A stretch of DNA of 64,000 nucleotides from Polytrichum commune (taxonomy: Eukaryota > Streptophyta > Polytrichopsida > Polytrichales > Polytrichaceae): assembly GCA_950295325.1 (NCBI GenBank), contig OX485803.1, positions 61,085,554-61,149,553 of the forward strand. The letters are read 5' to 3'. Below, in pieces: positions 24,801-35,351 of the stretch (position 1 is the stretch's first letter; each line of letters starts with the position of its first letter). The position numbers and the translations under genes are program-made. Under the pieces are notes generated by a model that worked only from the letters and a program-made list of their open reading frames with translations, ran no database searches and was not told where the DNA came from.

Positions 24801-25467
24801 ATGATATTCAAAAATTGGCCTATAGATGCTAGAGATGAGTGCAACTCTTTTGCAAAATCCGATCTCGGTGAATTTTTTGTTGACGAGGTTGAATTAGTGG
24901 ATGCTCATGAAGATGAATTACAAGTAGCAGGTTGCTTCGAGGAAGACCCTACTTGCTCAAATGACGAATTGGATGGATGGCCAAGATTTTTTATTTTTTT
25001 ATTTTTTTATTTTTTTATTTTTTTTATTTTAGACAAATGAAACATTTTATTTCATCGCCAACAAACCAATGTGCATTTTTTTACCACTTGTATTTGTATG
25101 TTCACATCTATAAACAAAATTTGATGAAGTTTCATTTATTTTGGTGACATGGACCAATATGTTTGTCTTGAACTTTTAATTCAACAACAATTGGAGCTTG
25201 AAAATTATATTGAACTTCACCACGCATTGAAAAGTAAAACTTAAAATCATAACATACCATTATTTAGCCTTGGATGTTATCAACAAGGTGCTTGAACTGG
25301 TATTTGATATCATTGCAGAGCCATAATTCTTGCATGTTTAATATTATATTAGGCTCTATTTTTCATAACCCCCTAAGTACCTTGACAAGGCCTAATAGTG
25401 AGCTATAAAGTCATTGCATACCAAGACCCCACTAGGATCATAAAATAGTAATACCAGTCCAACACTA
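21892..25467. mobile_element. hAT transposon, full length with 8-bp target duplication
   Basis: The left end is CAGTGTTGGACCGGTAT. The right end inverse complemented is TAGTGTTGGACTGGTAT. Both ends are flanked by an identical 8-mer, GTAAAGAC (21884-21891 and 25468-25475). An 8-bp duplication and ends of the C/T-A-G-x-G type are diagnostic of the hAT superfamily. The 3576-bp interior holds a BED-finger and hAT transposase pseudogene on the plus strand. The perfect duplication shows the element boundaries are intact even though the coding sequence is broken. Confidence 0.92.
22501..25040 (+). pseudogene. hAT transposase, broken
   Basis: The first part (22501-23049) has a BED-type zinc finger: MRCVLC, then STSMMKHVMNDH, giving C-x2-C and H-x4-H. 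The transposase core follows at 23060-23640 with NPWLRRLVLRCDPKVK, FIDNNWKPRHITIGIF and YVKDEGSNLS. It continues at 23620-24366 (GHIMSKAYQYST, LLSDALYATFHI, MLSLMLDPRYKG). The C-terminal dimerisation region lies at 24357-24830 (LAWWRDNAIQFL, IASVVGLLCALRCC). Damage: a frame change after about 23046, TGA in frame at about 23147, frame changes near 24000-24030 and 24360, and a stop at 24684. The RNase-H-like catalytic residues were not all located. It cannot encode an intact transposase. Confidence 0.88.
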
Positions 25468-25854
25468 GTAAAGACCCCTTCCCACCTAATCCTAAACCAA
25501 CAACATTTATCTAATACCATGTTTTTACCAGCAACCCCCTCCACCTTGTTAGTAAGTACAGTATGCACATAATTGAAAAATTGTATAAATTAGGTATGTT
25601 AGAATTTTTGACATTTAGATAACTGGATGGGTTTGAATGCGTATGAATTATCGTATATGAGCATGCCTCTCAATCATCCAACATAAAACCTTAAAATAGT
25701 ATGCAACCTAGAGATTACTTTTTGTAATTGATTTGACACCATAATTAGCTTCAATGACCCCAAATTAATGTACTGAAGGTCATTTAAGATGAATCAGTAG
25801 CAAACCTATAGGGGTCCAAGTTTTCGAGGAGGAGGTTTATAGTCCTTTTCGAAA

Positions 25855-25989
25855 ATGCCGCCCTCTGAGGCGGCCACGTCACTTGTTAGGGTTAGGGTTT
25901 CCATTGCTCTCTGCACTCTCTTCCCTCGACCTCCCTTCACCCGCCCTCTCTTCAGAGCTGCCTCCGCCATCCCTTCAAGGCAAGCTTAA
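25855..25989 (+). other. Isolated 44-codon exon resembling an organelle-targeting peptide
   Basis: The ATG at 25855 opens a short frame rich in Ser, Arg, Pro and Ala with few acidic residues (MPPSEAATSLVRVRVSIALC, then FPRPPFTRPLFRAASAIPSR), stopping at TAA 25987-25989. The composition is that of a mitochondrial or plastid transit peptide. A splice exit just before the stop (AAG followed by GCAAGC) would need a GC donor. No downstream exon was found, so it may be a captured or orphaned first exon, or merely a GC-rich 5' leader. It is not called as a gene. Confidence 0.3.
25886..25900 (+). promoter_or_regulatory. Telo-box motif
   Basis: TTAGGGTTAGGGTTT matches the plant telo-box (AAACCCTA) in doubled form. 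In plants this motif is typical of promoters and 5' leaders of translation-related and organelle biogenesis genes. It lies inside the short GC-rich open frame described at 25855, followed by a pyrimidine-rich leader-like sequence. Confidence 0.45.
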
Positions 25990-27605
25990 CCAACCTCCTT
26001 AACAACTTAAGTAACGTACCATGGTTATATTTGGTCACACTTATATTTGATTAGTGTGTGCGTAGGTGAGGGGTCAAAGAACAAGAAAATGGTAGAACCA
26101 TGAGGCTCTGTCCTTTACTATGAAAGACTACAATTGTAATTGTCCACTTTGCTCATGTCAATCCATGGTTATTCACTATACCAAACATTTTTTGGATTTT
26201 GGGCACCTTCTTCTCAAATGCGGGTCAAGGATTGAAGCAACTCATTTATCACTCAAAATTTTTAAAATGAATAATCAGGAACTGTTGAAATAACTATAGT
26301 TAACTAGATTTCTTTCAATGCATTTTAGGGAGCAATTAAATATATATATATAGAGAGATGACTTTTCAAAACTTGTATCAAGTTTGTACTTCCTCTTTTC
26401 AGAGACCAAATCCTTCAATTTCTTTCTCTTTGCAACACAAGGGTGGGTGGGTGGAAACTTCTTCAAATCCCTCTCCATACATTTTTCAAGCCATTTCCTA
26501 TTTGATAGCATAGTATCACATTGCATAATAGAGTCATATGTCTAATGTCTAATGTCTCATGGTGTGTGTTGTACTATACACATACATTTGCATACTTAGT
26601 TTGCTTTGCAAGAATATATACCCTATTTGGATTTTTAGCCATCATATGGTATTCACCCTTCATGTATGATGTGAACTATCCCATGCTTTGGAAGCTAATT
26701 GCCAACCTACTTGCCTCCTTATGAAGTACATCTAACTATAACACCACATGTATGTTGTACTTACTAAGGAGAAATACTTAGTAACCTCAACCAAAATCTG
26801 TGCATAAAATGTCATAATCACAATACATCTGTGAGTCCAAAATGGTGCCCACATGTGGTGATTAACTCTTTGAAACCAATTTTAGTTAGACTTTGAAGTG
26901 TTATGATTGTTCACAAAAATATAAAAAGAATGAAGTGTGGTATGGATTGAAGTTTAGACCTTAGGTCGTGTTGTGTGGTAGTTTTGAAGTGTGATTTTAA
27001 TAGGGAGTTGCCTTGACTAGGTGAGTATGGAGTAAGGTGAGGCAAGGTGAGCTCCGCGGGTTAAATGCTCACATTAGGATCCACCTTGTTGATTTAGGAA
27101 TGTAAGAGGTTTGTGGATGGGATGAGTCCCTACTTAGGAGGAAGGGATTAAGGGATTGTGATTGGAGGTGTTAATCCTCTCATCCTATCCTTCCCTCATG
27201 TGCTCTCCTCCCCTCTCCTCTTATCTTCCCCTCTCTCAATTTTCTCTCTCTCTTTCCTTGTTTCTTCACCTCTCCACTCTCCCTTTGAGGAGATGGGGAG
27301 TATGTGAGAATGTGTGGGTGAGCTTGTGTGTGTGTGGAGTAAGAGAGATGCACGTGTATGTGCAAGGTTTTTAGCCAAGACCAATTAGTCTTGAAGATTA
27401 ACCTTACATTATTGGATGTGATTTAGACTCAAGGCATTTATAAACAAGTGCCTAACTCTAGTGTTTAGATTTTTAGTATTGGACTTATAGTATTTGGATT
27501 TGTAGTATTCACTCTTCTAGTTAGACTCATGAGGCTTAGATTTGTAGTGTGGAATTTATGATTAAGTAGAAGCACTTGATGGTGCTTAATATTTGGAGGG
27601 TGCTA
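25990..27605. other. Intergenic, no gene seen
   Basis: AT-rich with a (TA)n plus (GA)n patch at 26341-26358 and a CT-rich patch at 27180-27290. Open frames are short or low complexity. Confidence 0.5.
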
Positions 27606-27801
27606 AAGCCTAAGGCCGAAGGCCACTGGAGCATCTGAGTTAGGTTAGGTTTAAGGCCGCTGGACATCTAAACTGGGCTAAGGCCGAAGGCCGCTGGGCA
27701 TTTGAGCTGGGTTAGGCGAAGGCCGTTGGAGCATCTGAGCTGGGTTAGGCTTAAGGCCGCTGGACATCTGAGCTGGGCTAAGGCCGAATGCAGTTGGAGC
27801 T
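27606..27801. repeat. GC-rich minisatellite with AAGGCCG core
   Basis: About seven degenerate copies of a 30-35-bp unit containing aaggccg, ctgg(a/g)(g)cat and tgagctgggtta. Base composition is much richer in G than the surroundings. No frame stays open across the units. Confidence 0.75.
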
Positions 27802-29904
27802 GGGGTTAACTCGGGTGTGAGCCTAGGTTGGCTAGATTAACTTTTAATTAGTTAGGCTAGTTAACTAGGTTGTGGGTTAGGCTAAGCCTTTGAGAGATTG
27901 CAATTTATCAATCAAGGTCTAGCAACTTAGTTGCTTTGCAAAACTTAATCTAGACCATACTAGAATTATTTTAGGCCATCTTAGTTTTTAGGTAAGTGTT
28001 GGATTCATTAGGAGGAAGGTGTGTGTGTGTGTGACTTTTGAATGTATTGGTGATTAACCATTGAGGGAGTGTTTTTCAACACTTACATCCTCTCTGGTAA
28101 AAATCAATCACTTATATAATAATCGAGAAAGATGAGGACTCTAGCAATGACAAAGTGAAGGAGAGGATAATCAAAGGTGCAAGGAGAATATCTTTGAGAG
28201 CTTGTGTTGCCAAGGCCGCCGGTTGGACCTTTGAGAAGGCCAATTCGGTCCCAAGCCAAGAGGCTACTACTAATAAACAAAGTGATTCAAAATGACATGA
28301 AGGCCTTGGGATGTGAAGAGAGCATTTTTCAAGATATATACAATACATGTGATTCTCAAAACCATCACCCAGACTAGGACGCTTAAGGGTGGTGGGTTTG
28401 GCCTCACAACATCACTGCATTGACTGTGTGAAGGGTCTGCCTCACATGTGCCCATGCAACCAACCAACAAACAATTGAGGGTTAGTTACGTACACGAGGT
28501 AAATAACAACATGACCCAGTTGTTATCCATGTCACACACATTTAGTTCATTTCAAATGCACCAACATATTTCAACCATCAACACTCATTGTAAAACAACA
28601 TATGGGTGTTCAAACCTATTCTTTTGCCATGATTGGGTTATTCCAAGTAGAAAACTCCTCTTGGTGATGAACCCTAGTTACTTTCACTTCAAGCACGCAT
28701 CTATTACCCTAATGTGTATACTCAGAGCTCGCCACACCTCTCACTTGCGTGAATGGTAAAAAATAGTTCTTTTTTAGGGTTAAGGGCTTATGTTGTAGTA
28801 CTTACGTATGGTAAGTTCTAGTAACCCTATTTTTACTTCATTCATCTGTATCTCTGTTACATCCGTTCTATGGTAAGTATGATTTCTTTTCATGTGTGTA
28901 TACATATTACCATCAGATTCTATATTATTTGCTTTACATAAGAGACCTTTGCTAGGTCTATTAAAGTTTGAACTTTAAGTTTTTATGTAACATGGCATTA
29001 GTCAAGAACAAGAACTAGAGAGAGAGAGAGAGAGAGAGAGACCACATTAAATAAAGTGGACCAAAAATAACAAGAACAAATAACGTCCAGGTGTGAACGC
29101 AAAGTGGTTAGGAAATTTGCTCTTGAAATGAAGAAGTTGATGCATAGTCTTTGTCCTACAGACAAAGCCAACAAACACCATGAAGACACATGTTTTAAAA
29201 AGATTAGACTGCCTCTTCAAATTTTCATTACTTGCTCCACACTCAATAATGAACACAATTAAAAGGACCTATTAAAAGGACATAATTTTTGTGCCAAGAC
29301 CATCTTGGGTGCCGGATTGCAGGGCCCAACCCTAACAACCCCTTCCCCCTCATGGCTTGGGCGGCTGGGGCTGCCCAAATGGCCTAGCCTGACTAAGCAG
29401 ATGCAACTCCTTCAATGACTAGTTGAGGCAGGCTCTCTAACTCGAGCTTGAGAATTGGATCAGTTATTGAAACCAAGCCGTGACTGCACGGGAGCTGTGA
29501 TTTCAACATTCCAATGATTTGGATGATGCCACAAGATATGTGACCACATTCCAAAGAGATGCATCATCTACACCCACAAAGTCATGCAATTACGTGATGT
29601 TGTCACCACATTTTTACAAATTTATAGGGCGACATCCAATGTTGGATTGAATTCATGTTGTCCATTGCAAGAGGCCAACGGAGAGGTTTTCCGAAAGGGC
29701 GCAATGTGAGGAAGTTTTTGAGGATAGCCAACGAAACCAAGATCCAGCTAGACATCTAAGAAATAGAAGCGAGAGGGATCCAATCGTACTTCAATGCAGC
29801 ACGAGTTCAAGTTCAACTGCGCTATACCAACATCGATTGCGAAGTACAACGAAGAGAGTTGGGTAACCTGTATCGTATTCAAAACTTCTTTTCCTGTTTA
29901 CATT
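27802..29904. other. Intergenic with simple and dispersed repeats
   Basis: Contains a short GT run near 28019-28033, a 26-bp GA run at 29016-29041 and a fragment of the 9.5-kb direct repeat at 29158-29265. No supported gene. Frames of 60-103 codons show no domain. Confidence 0.5.
29016..29041. repeat. GA microsatellite
   Basis: Thirteen GA dinucleotides in a row. Confidence 0.9.
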
Positions 29905-29910
29905 GTATGA

Positions 29911-30116
29911 GTCCCTGAAGGGAGGGTTGTGCCAGCCTTGGAAGTAGTGCAATACTAAGGCAACACTCACGAACTCGGGCAGCAAGCTGCCGGATGAGCA
30001 CCGCACCCAAGAAAAATTAGATTAATATCATGAGGCTCGATGAGCCTCGTATCAGATATTAAACTGATAAGAACAGATACTACACTTGATCTTAGCCAAA
30101 AGGCCGAGAAAGGTAT
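29911..30116 (-). ncRNA. U2 spliceosomal snRNA (intact copy)
   Basis: U2 snRNA pairs with the intron branch site in the major spliceosome. The minus strand from 30116 begins ATACCTTTCTCGGCCTTTTG, the highly conserved U2 5' end. It contains the branch-site recognition core GTGTAGTATCTGTTC, stem IIa (ATCAG pairing with CTGAT) and a perfect stem IIb (GAGGCTC and GAGCCTC). The Sm-like region TAATTTTTCTTGG is followed by two 3' stem-loops. The 3' end is approximate: homology between the array copies extends to about 29911, giving ~200 nt, close to the usual plant length. The promoter is on the high-coordinate side. This is the copy most likely to be expressed. Confidence 0.95.
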
Positions 30117-30139
30117 GCCGCCACTTTCTTCACCTTTGG

Positions 30140-30190
30140 TTTATATACTCTCCTCGTCAGTTTCCACTCCTCACCCAAACATATGGGGCA
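30140..30190 (-). promoter_or_regulatory. Plant snRNA promoter (TATA and USE) of U2 copy 1
   Basis: On the minus strand TATATAAA lies at 30140-30147, about 24 bp before the RNA start. TGCCCCATATG lies at 30180-30190 with 32 bp between the two. The latter matches the plant upstream sequence element (RTCCCACATCG) moderately. In plants a USE-TATA gap of about 33-34 bp specifies RNA polymerase II, which fits U2. Confidence 0.75.
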
Positions 30191-31309
30191 ATGAGGTCCA
30201 CCCACAAGAGGACAAGGAGAAACCAACATTGTCTGCTTTGTAATCGGACATGATTGTCATTTCCACCCAAGTCTCAATTTGATGCTCGTCTTGTGGATAA
30301 AGCAGTGATACGATACTATACTCGAAATCACTCTGATAGGGACCAAGTTTGTTCAAGCGGACACATCGAATTCATCTGTCGGTGGGAAAACGTGGACAAA
30401 GAGCTTTGAGAAGCCCTCCCTCATTGATGACGAACCACAAATTTCGCATGTTTAGTGAAACATGTCTCCTGTATATGAGACCTTGGGTCGTAGTGATTGG
30501 CGTTTGCAATTAACCCATTAGGGTTTGGAGCGCTTCATCATAGCGACGTCATCGATACTAGCACGAGGTTCGCAATTGGGTCTGAACATGCACCTTCAAG
30601 ATGGGAAGGACTGAGTAGTGTGTCCAAGGGTTATCTACCTGTGAATTTCGGAATATGGAGTAATTTGGTATGATTCTCAAACAACAACTGGCTTACCAAT
30701 CCTCTCCAACACCCACACATTTGTCAATTGTGACCTCTGCAACCCAATCTCTCGATTGCGTGCAGTTGGTGTTTCAAACACCACACTAACGAAAATCTCA
30801 CATTCTTGCATGTCCAACTCGGGTCAGAGCTAGCATGTAAAGGAATAGAGCAGATAAATTGTTTCAATCTCTACGTAAAAAATAGAAGTAATGTTTTCCT
30901 CAGAATAATTGGAGCTTACATGGAGAACAAGGCTGTTTTCCCAGTTCCTTTAGAATTTTTCCGGAGTGTAAGACATGGTTCTTATCCTCATACCTCTTGG
31001 CCGCTTGCTAGGCTCACTAAAACATATTCTCAAATCTTGTACGGCTTACACTACAATCAAGTAACGTTACTTAGCCCTTCCAGCGAATGAGTAAAATGCC
31101 CAGACATATTAGAGACAACGAGGTTTCTAGAGTGCCGCCGATATGGAAATTGGAGGTGCGCTTCGAACCCTATATCTAAGGTCCTGGATTCAAACCCTCA
31201 TGTGGAACTCCAAAATGAGCAAGTAAAACATTCATTCCGGAGCACAATGTAAAAAGTTGGGTAATGCCTCTCTTATTCAGGTGTAGTCAAAAATCTTGCT
31301 CCTGTTTGT

Positions 31310-31428
31310 GTTGTTTGGGTACCCGAAGGGAGGGTTGCGCCAGCTTAGGAAGTAGTGCAGTACCAAAGCAACACTCGCGGGCTCTGACAGCAAGCTGCCA
31401 AATGAGCACCGCACCCGACAAAAAACTA
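31310..31428 (-). pseudogene. U2 snRNA, truncated 3' half
   Basis: Matches the 3' part of U2 from the Sm-like region to the last stem-loop (GGGTGCGGTGCTCAT, CAGCTTGCTG, CAACCCTCCCTTCGGG). The whole 5' half, with the branch-site recognition sequence and stem II, is missing and replaced by unrelated sequence. No USE/TATA pair is found at the correct distance. Non-functional remnant of an array unit. Confidence 0.85.
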
Positions 31429-32541
31429 CAGGACATAATTGTCAGAGATGTTGGGACCTTGGGCAGTTGCACACTAGCTAATCAATTAGAAAGGCCAGGA
31501 AATCTGAGTCATAGGAAGGAAAGTCTGCAGTGGACGTGATTGTCATTGCCACCGAAGTCTCAATTTGATGGTCCTCTTGTGGGTAAAGCAGTGGTACGAT
31601 ACAATACTCGAATACACTGTGATTGGGACCAAGTTTGTTCGAGTAGACACATCGAATTCATCTGTCAGTGTAAAAACGTGGATAAAGAGCTAACATAAGT
31701 GTTCCTAGATTAAAGGCAAATCACAAATTTCGCATATGTAGTGGAACTTGTCTCCAGTATCTGAGACTTGGGTAGAGATTGACCCCAGTAGGGTTTGGAG
31801 ATCTTCATCATAGCGATGCCATCGGTATTAGTTGGGGTTCGCAATTGGGTCTGGGTCTGCCCCGCCTTCAAGCTTGCAAGGCTCGAGTACTATGTTTTAA
31901 GTGATCTGCTTGTGAATTTCAGAATATGGAGTAATCTGGCACGATTCTCGATCAGCAACCGGGTGGCCAATCATCTCCAACAAGCACATTTGTACGTTGT
32001 GGCATGTGCCGCCTAATCTCCCTCCTGATTACTCGCCATTGGTGTTTAAAACACCACCCTAACGAAGACCTCACATCCGTCCAACAACAGCTCAAGTCAG
32101 AATTAACATGCAAAGGAACAGAGTAGACAAACTGTTTCAATCTCTACGTAAGAAACAAAATTTGGAGCTCACATGGAGAACAAAGCTGTCTTTCCAGTTT
32201 CTTCATAATCTTTCTAGAGACATGGTTCTTGTACTCACACCGCTTGACTGACTGAAGCATATTCTCAAATGTCATACCACTTACACCATAATCAAGTAAC
32301 CCTAATTAACCCTTACAGTGAAAGAGAAAAATGACCGGAGAGATGAGACCACGAGGTTTTCAGAGAGTGAGGCACAAATGGGAGGTGAGCTTCAAATCCT
32401 AATTTCAAGGTCCTCGATGTAAACCCTCAACTCAAAAGTGATGAACCAAAGTTCGATTCTCTAGAAGTCATCCTACACTTCACCAATCTTTTTGAGGTAT
32501 AGTTGTCGACAATAACACATATTCCTGTTTACATTGTATGG

Positions 32542-32747
32542 GTCCCCGAAGGGAGGGTTGCGCCAGCCTTGGAAGTAGTGCAATACTAAGGCGACACTCG
32601 CGAACTCGGGCAGCAAGCTGCCGGATGAGCACCGCACCCAAGAAAAATTAGATTAATATCATGAGCCTCGATGAGCCTCGTATCAGATATTAAACAGATA
32701 AGAACATATACTACACTTGATCTTAGCCAAAAGGCCGAGAAAGGTAT
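32542..32747 (-). ncRNA. U2 snRNA variant or early pseudogene (copy 2)
   Basis: Full-length homologue of the 30116 gene, same length, starting at 32747 with the identical conserved 5' end. Three changes fall in critical places: TATCTGTTC next to the branch-site pairing core is TATATGTTC; ATCAG in stem IIa is ATCTG, breaking a pair; GAGCCTC in stem IIb is GAGGCTC, breaking another. The promoter elements are intact, so it may be transcribed, but the RNA would fold less well. I lean to a decaying copy. Confidence 0.85.
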
Positions 32748-32770
32748 ACTTTCAATTACTTCACCTTCGC

Positions 32771-32820
32771 TTTATATACTCACCTGCTCCTTGGCAATGC
32801 CCACACCAATCATATGGGAC
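32771..32820 (-). promoter_or_regulatory. Plant snRNA promoter (TATA and USE) of U2 copy 2
   Basis: TATATAAA lies at 32771-32778 and GTCCCATATGA starts from 32820 on the minus strand. They are separated by 32 bp, with TATA about 24 bp before the RNA start. Spacing is identical to copy 1, and the USE match to RTCCCACATCG is better here than in copy 1. Confidence 0.75.
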
Positions 32821-32930
32821 AATCAGGTCTGCACACAAAAGATAAAACAAACACCTACACTTACTGCATCTTGCCTTCTTGTGCACTCCAACCCTAAAAT
32901 ATGGCTACAAATCCACCCTGGAGTCTAACA

Positions 32931-33910
32931 TGAGCATTCGCCAAAATTTTCTCTATAGGGATTTAATCATAAAGGAACGATTTGAGCAGTGACTTAGCTG
33001 AATGCATTGAGGATTCGAGAAATATGCCAAGAATATATGCAGGAGTTAGGAATTCAGAGCTACATCAGTCAATATTTGTAACGTGAACCTTTCTATCTTG
33101 TTCAGTTCAGGCTTCATTCAATCATCACAAATGCAACACGCACCAGGGTTGTTCCTTGAACTTGGAGTGTTCATAGATTCTCTGTTTGACAAGAGGAACT
33201 AACACTGAGATGGTGTTGGTTTGTTGGCAACGTGCCATTCAAACGTTGATCCTCAAAACATGAATATGTTAATATAAGTGTCTGCCAATTTCATAAAGCA
33301 AGCTAATGAGGATGTTTAGATATATTGTTCTCTCGATTGAGCTGAACCCCATAATTTTTCCTCCTCTCTTCATTCCACTTTCGCGGATCGTGCAGAGGTT
33401 TTGTAAATGCTTAATTACTTGCAGAAGTTAAGAAGCTCCCTGGACTCTGGCAGATTGCAAACAACCTCCATGCATGTAATGCTACCGCTGCATGAGAGAA
33501 ATTAATTACGCAAGAATTTAGAGGGTCACAAATTCTTTGAAGAAATTGTTCAGTTCCGAAACTGTATGTGCCGACGTCAAAGAGATGGAAGACGTGATTT
33601 AGGGTTTCCTGGGTCGAATCGTTTTGTAAAAGGTGGAAGTTGGCTTTGAAGGGAAATGCAAAAGTCGGTTGCAATAAGGTAAAAGTTAGTAAATAAAGTA
33701 AAGGTGGGTAAAGTCAAGTCCATAGCACTTCGCTTTACTTTTCTTTATTATTTTGGTGCTTGAGAAATGCATATGTCTGTTTGGCTCAAAGTGATATCAG
33801 GGTTTACTGGGTCAAAACTTTTGTTGAAAGGTAAAAGTTAGTGCTAAAGTAAAATGTAAGATGTTGCTTTTATAAAGTAAAAGTCAGTCAAGAAAGTAAA
33901 GGTAGGTAGG
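32931..33910. other. Intergenic, no gene seen
   Basis: No supported gene. A short diverged duplication with gtaaaagttagt and aaagtaaaggt(a/g)ggta occurs near 33680-33715 and 33830-33910. Confidence 0.45.
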
Positions 33911-34170
33911 AAAAACCTCTATATAAGCATTGCTTTGCTTTATTTGTCTCGTGTGCATACTATTTTGCAAACACACATGTTTGTTTGGCTCCACGGGAGG
34001 GGAATCCATATAACCACGCCTATATTTTAAGGTCTACAAGAGGTGAAACTACCAATGCTATCGGATCTAAAAAAGTGACATTGACATTCATAGAGAAAAA
34101 ACTTTGGGCTTGCTTAGCATAGGCGTATCCATCCATAAAACACTCCTAAACTCAAAGCAAGGTTGAAACA

Positions 34171-34521
34171 ATGTTGAATTTGGGGACACCAACCTTGGCA
34201 GATCTTGGTATCAATTCTGAGCAGGTTGAATATTTGATGTTACCTTGTGATGTAATGACTAAGATAGAGCTGCAAGACTACAAAGGTGCCATGGAAACGC
34301 TAGAGGCATTGGATGAGGCGAAGAAGACGGAGGTTCTCATTCTCAAACTAAGAGCCTTTCTCCACATTCATTTGGGTAACTTTAGAGAGGCGTGGGTTGA
34401 TCTCGACAATGTGCACGGACTTGCACCAGACGATCATTACATATTGGTATACCGAAAGTTTTGCTTTATGGAGACCATAGTTCCAAAATACTTGCGCCAA
34501 GCTTATGTGAAAGTGAATTAG
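34171..34521 (+). CDS. Small intronless TPR-like protein
   Basis: A 116-codon frame starting ATG with helical, TPR-like content. Residues 30-60 (YKGAMETLEALDEAKK) and 60-100 (ILKLRAFLHIHLGNFREAW, then GLAPDDHYILVYRK) have the A/G/L/Y spacing of two tetratricopeptide helical hairpins. A TATA box (TATATAAG, 33920-33927) lies 240 bp upstream, and AATAAA-type signals lie near 34590-34605. TPRs mediate protein binding; partner and pathway are unknown. It could be a complete small protein or a fragment of a larger TPR gene. No splice-consistent neighbouring exon was found. Confidence 0.5.
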   Translation: MLNLGTPTLADLGINSEQVEYLMLPCDVMTKIELQDYKGAMETLEALDEAKKTEVLILKLRAFLHIHLGNFREAWVDLDNVHGLAPDDHYILVYRKFCFMETIVPKYLRQAYVKVN

Positions 34522-35351
34522 CTTTGAAAGTAGTTTAAGTGAGTAGGAGGCCCTACTACTATGTACTCGAAAATATATGAATCTATCAATAATAAATAAT
34601 AAATATTCAGTTCACCTTGATTTTTTCTTTTGTAATGTCACTTATCTACAAGTAAATGGATTCCAAAATAGTTACAAGTCAAAGAAATAAATAAATTGAT
34701 GGATGTTTTCACTATTGATGTCCCTATTTTACACATGTTGTTCCTATTGCACACTAACATTCATGTCATTCGTATTGCAGAAGCCAGTTTAAAATCATGA
34801 AAGACACATAAATTTGAAGCTCCAACCAACCAAACTAGTATACATTGTACAAATCAACTCATAGATTATACTAATGATTTTAGTGTGGCCACCACATTGA
34901 ATGGGGCCGTTACATTTTATAAGCCATCTCATCTGAATCCTATCATGCATATTCAAGAAACATGATGCTAGTTATGTTGGGTGGATGTGAGGTATGCTTG
35001 CATACGAGAATTACCTCTCTCTGCCCAAAACTCCCAAGCAAACTTACACCTATGGGTAAAAGTAAAATTTTGTCCCAATGTTTTACACTCGCTATTTACT
35101 CCTCTTCTCCAAATTTAAAAATTGTGTCACTATGCATGCATGCAAATTCCCCGCGCTTGATCCACACGTGCGCTCAAATTCCTTCAAGAATTTTAGTTTG
35201 AAATTTGCATGCACGCACTTTGGATTCGTTATTGTTGTTGTTGTTGTCATTGTTGTCGTTGCAGCAGCAATGTTGACTTACGTCTAGGTGAAGCCATTTC
35301 TGTGGAGAGTATATATGGTTGGAGCCATGCCAGAATGATGGCCGACGGCGG

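Larger units (their letters stand above)
29911..32930 (-). repeat. Tandem array of U2 snRNA units
   Basis: Three head-to-tail units carry a U2 sequence followed, toward higher coordinates, by a spacer. The 3' ends of the U2 parts lie near 29911, 31310 and 32542, giving unit lengths of about 1.4 and 1.23 kb. The spacers of units 1 and 2 are clearly homologous: cacatcgaattcatctgtc occurs at about 30363 and 31647, and agggtttggag plus ttcgcaattgggtctg at about 30520-30580 and 31790-31850. The spacers contain no coding sequence. Confidence 0.85.

Noticed and set aside
26275-26526. Lys-rich minus-strand frame of 83 codons
   Set aside because: Looks mildly protein-like (KKFPPTHPCVAKRKKLKDLV) but has no domain, no splice context and ends in AT-repeat translation.
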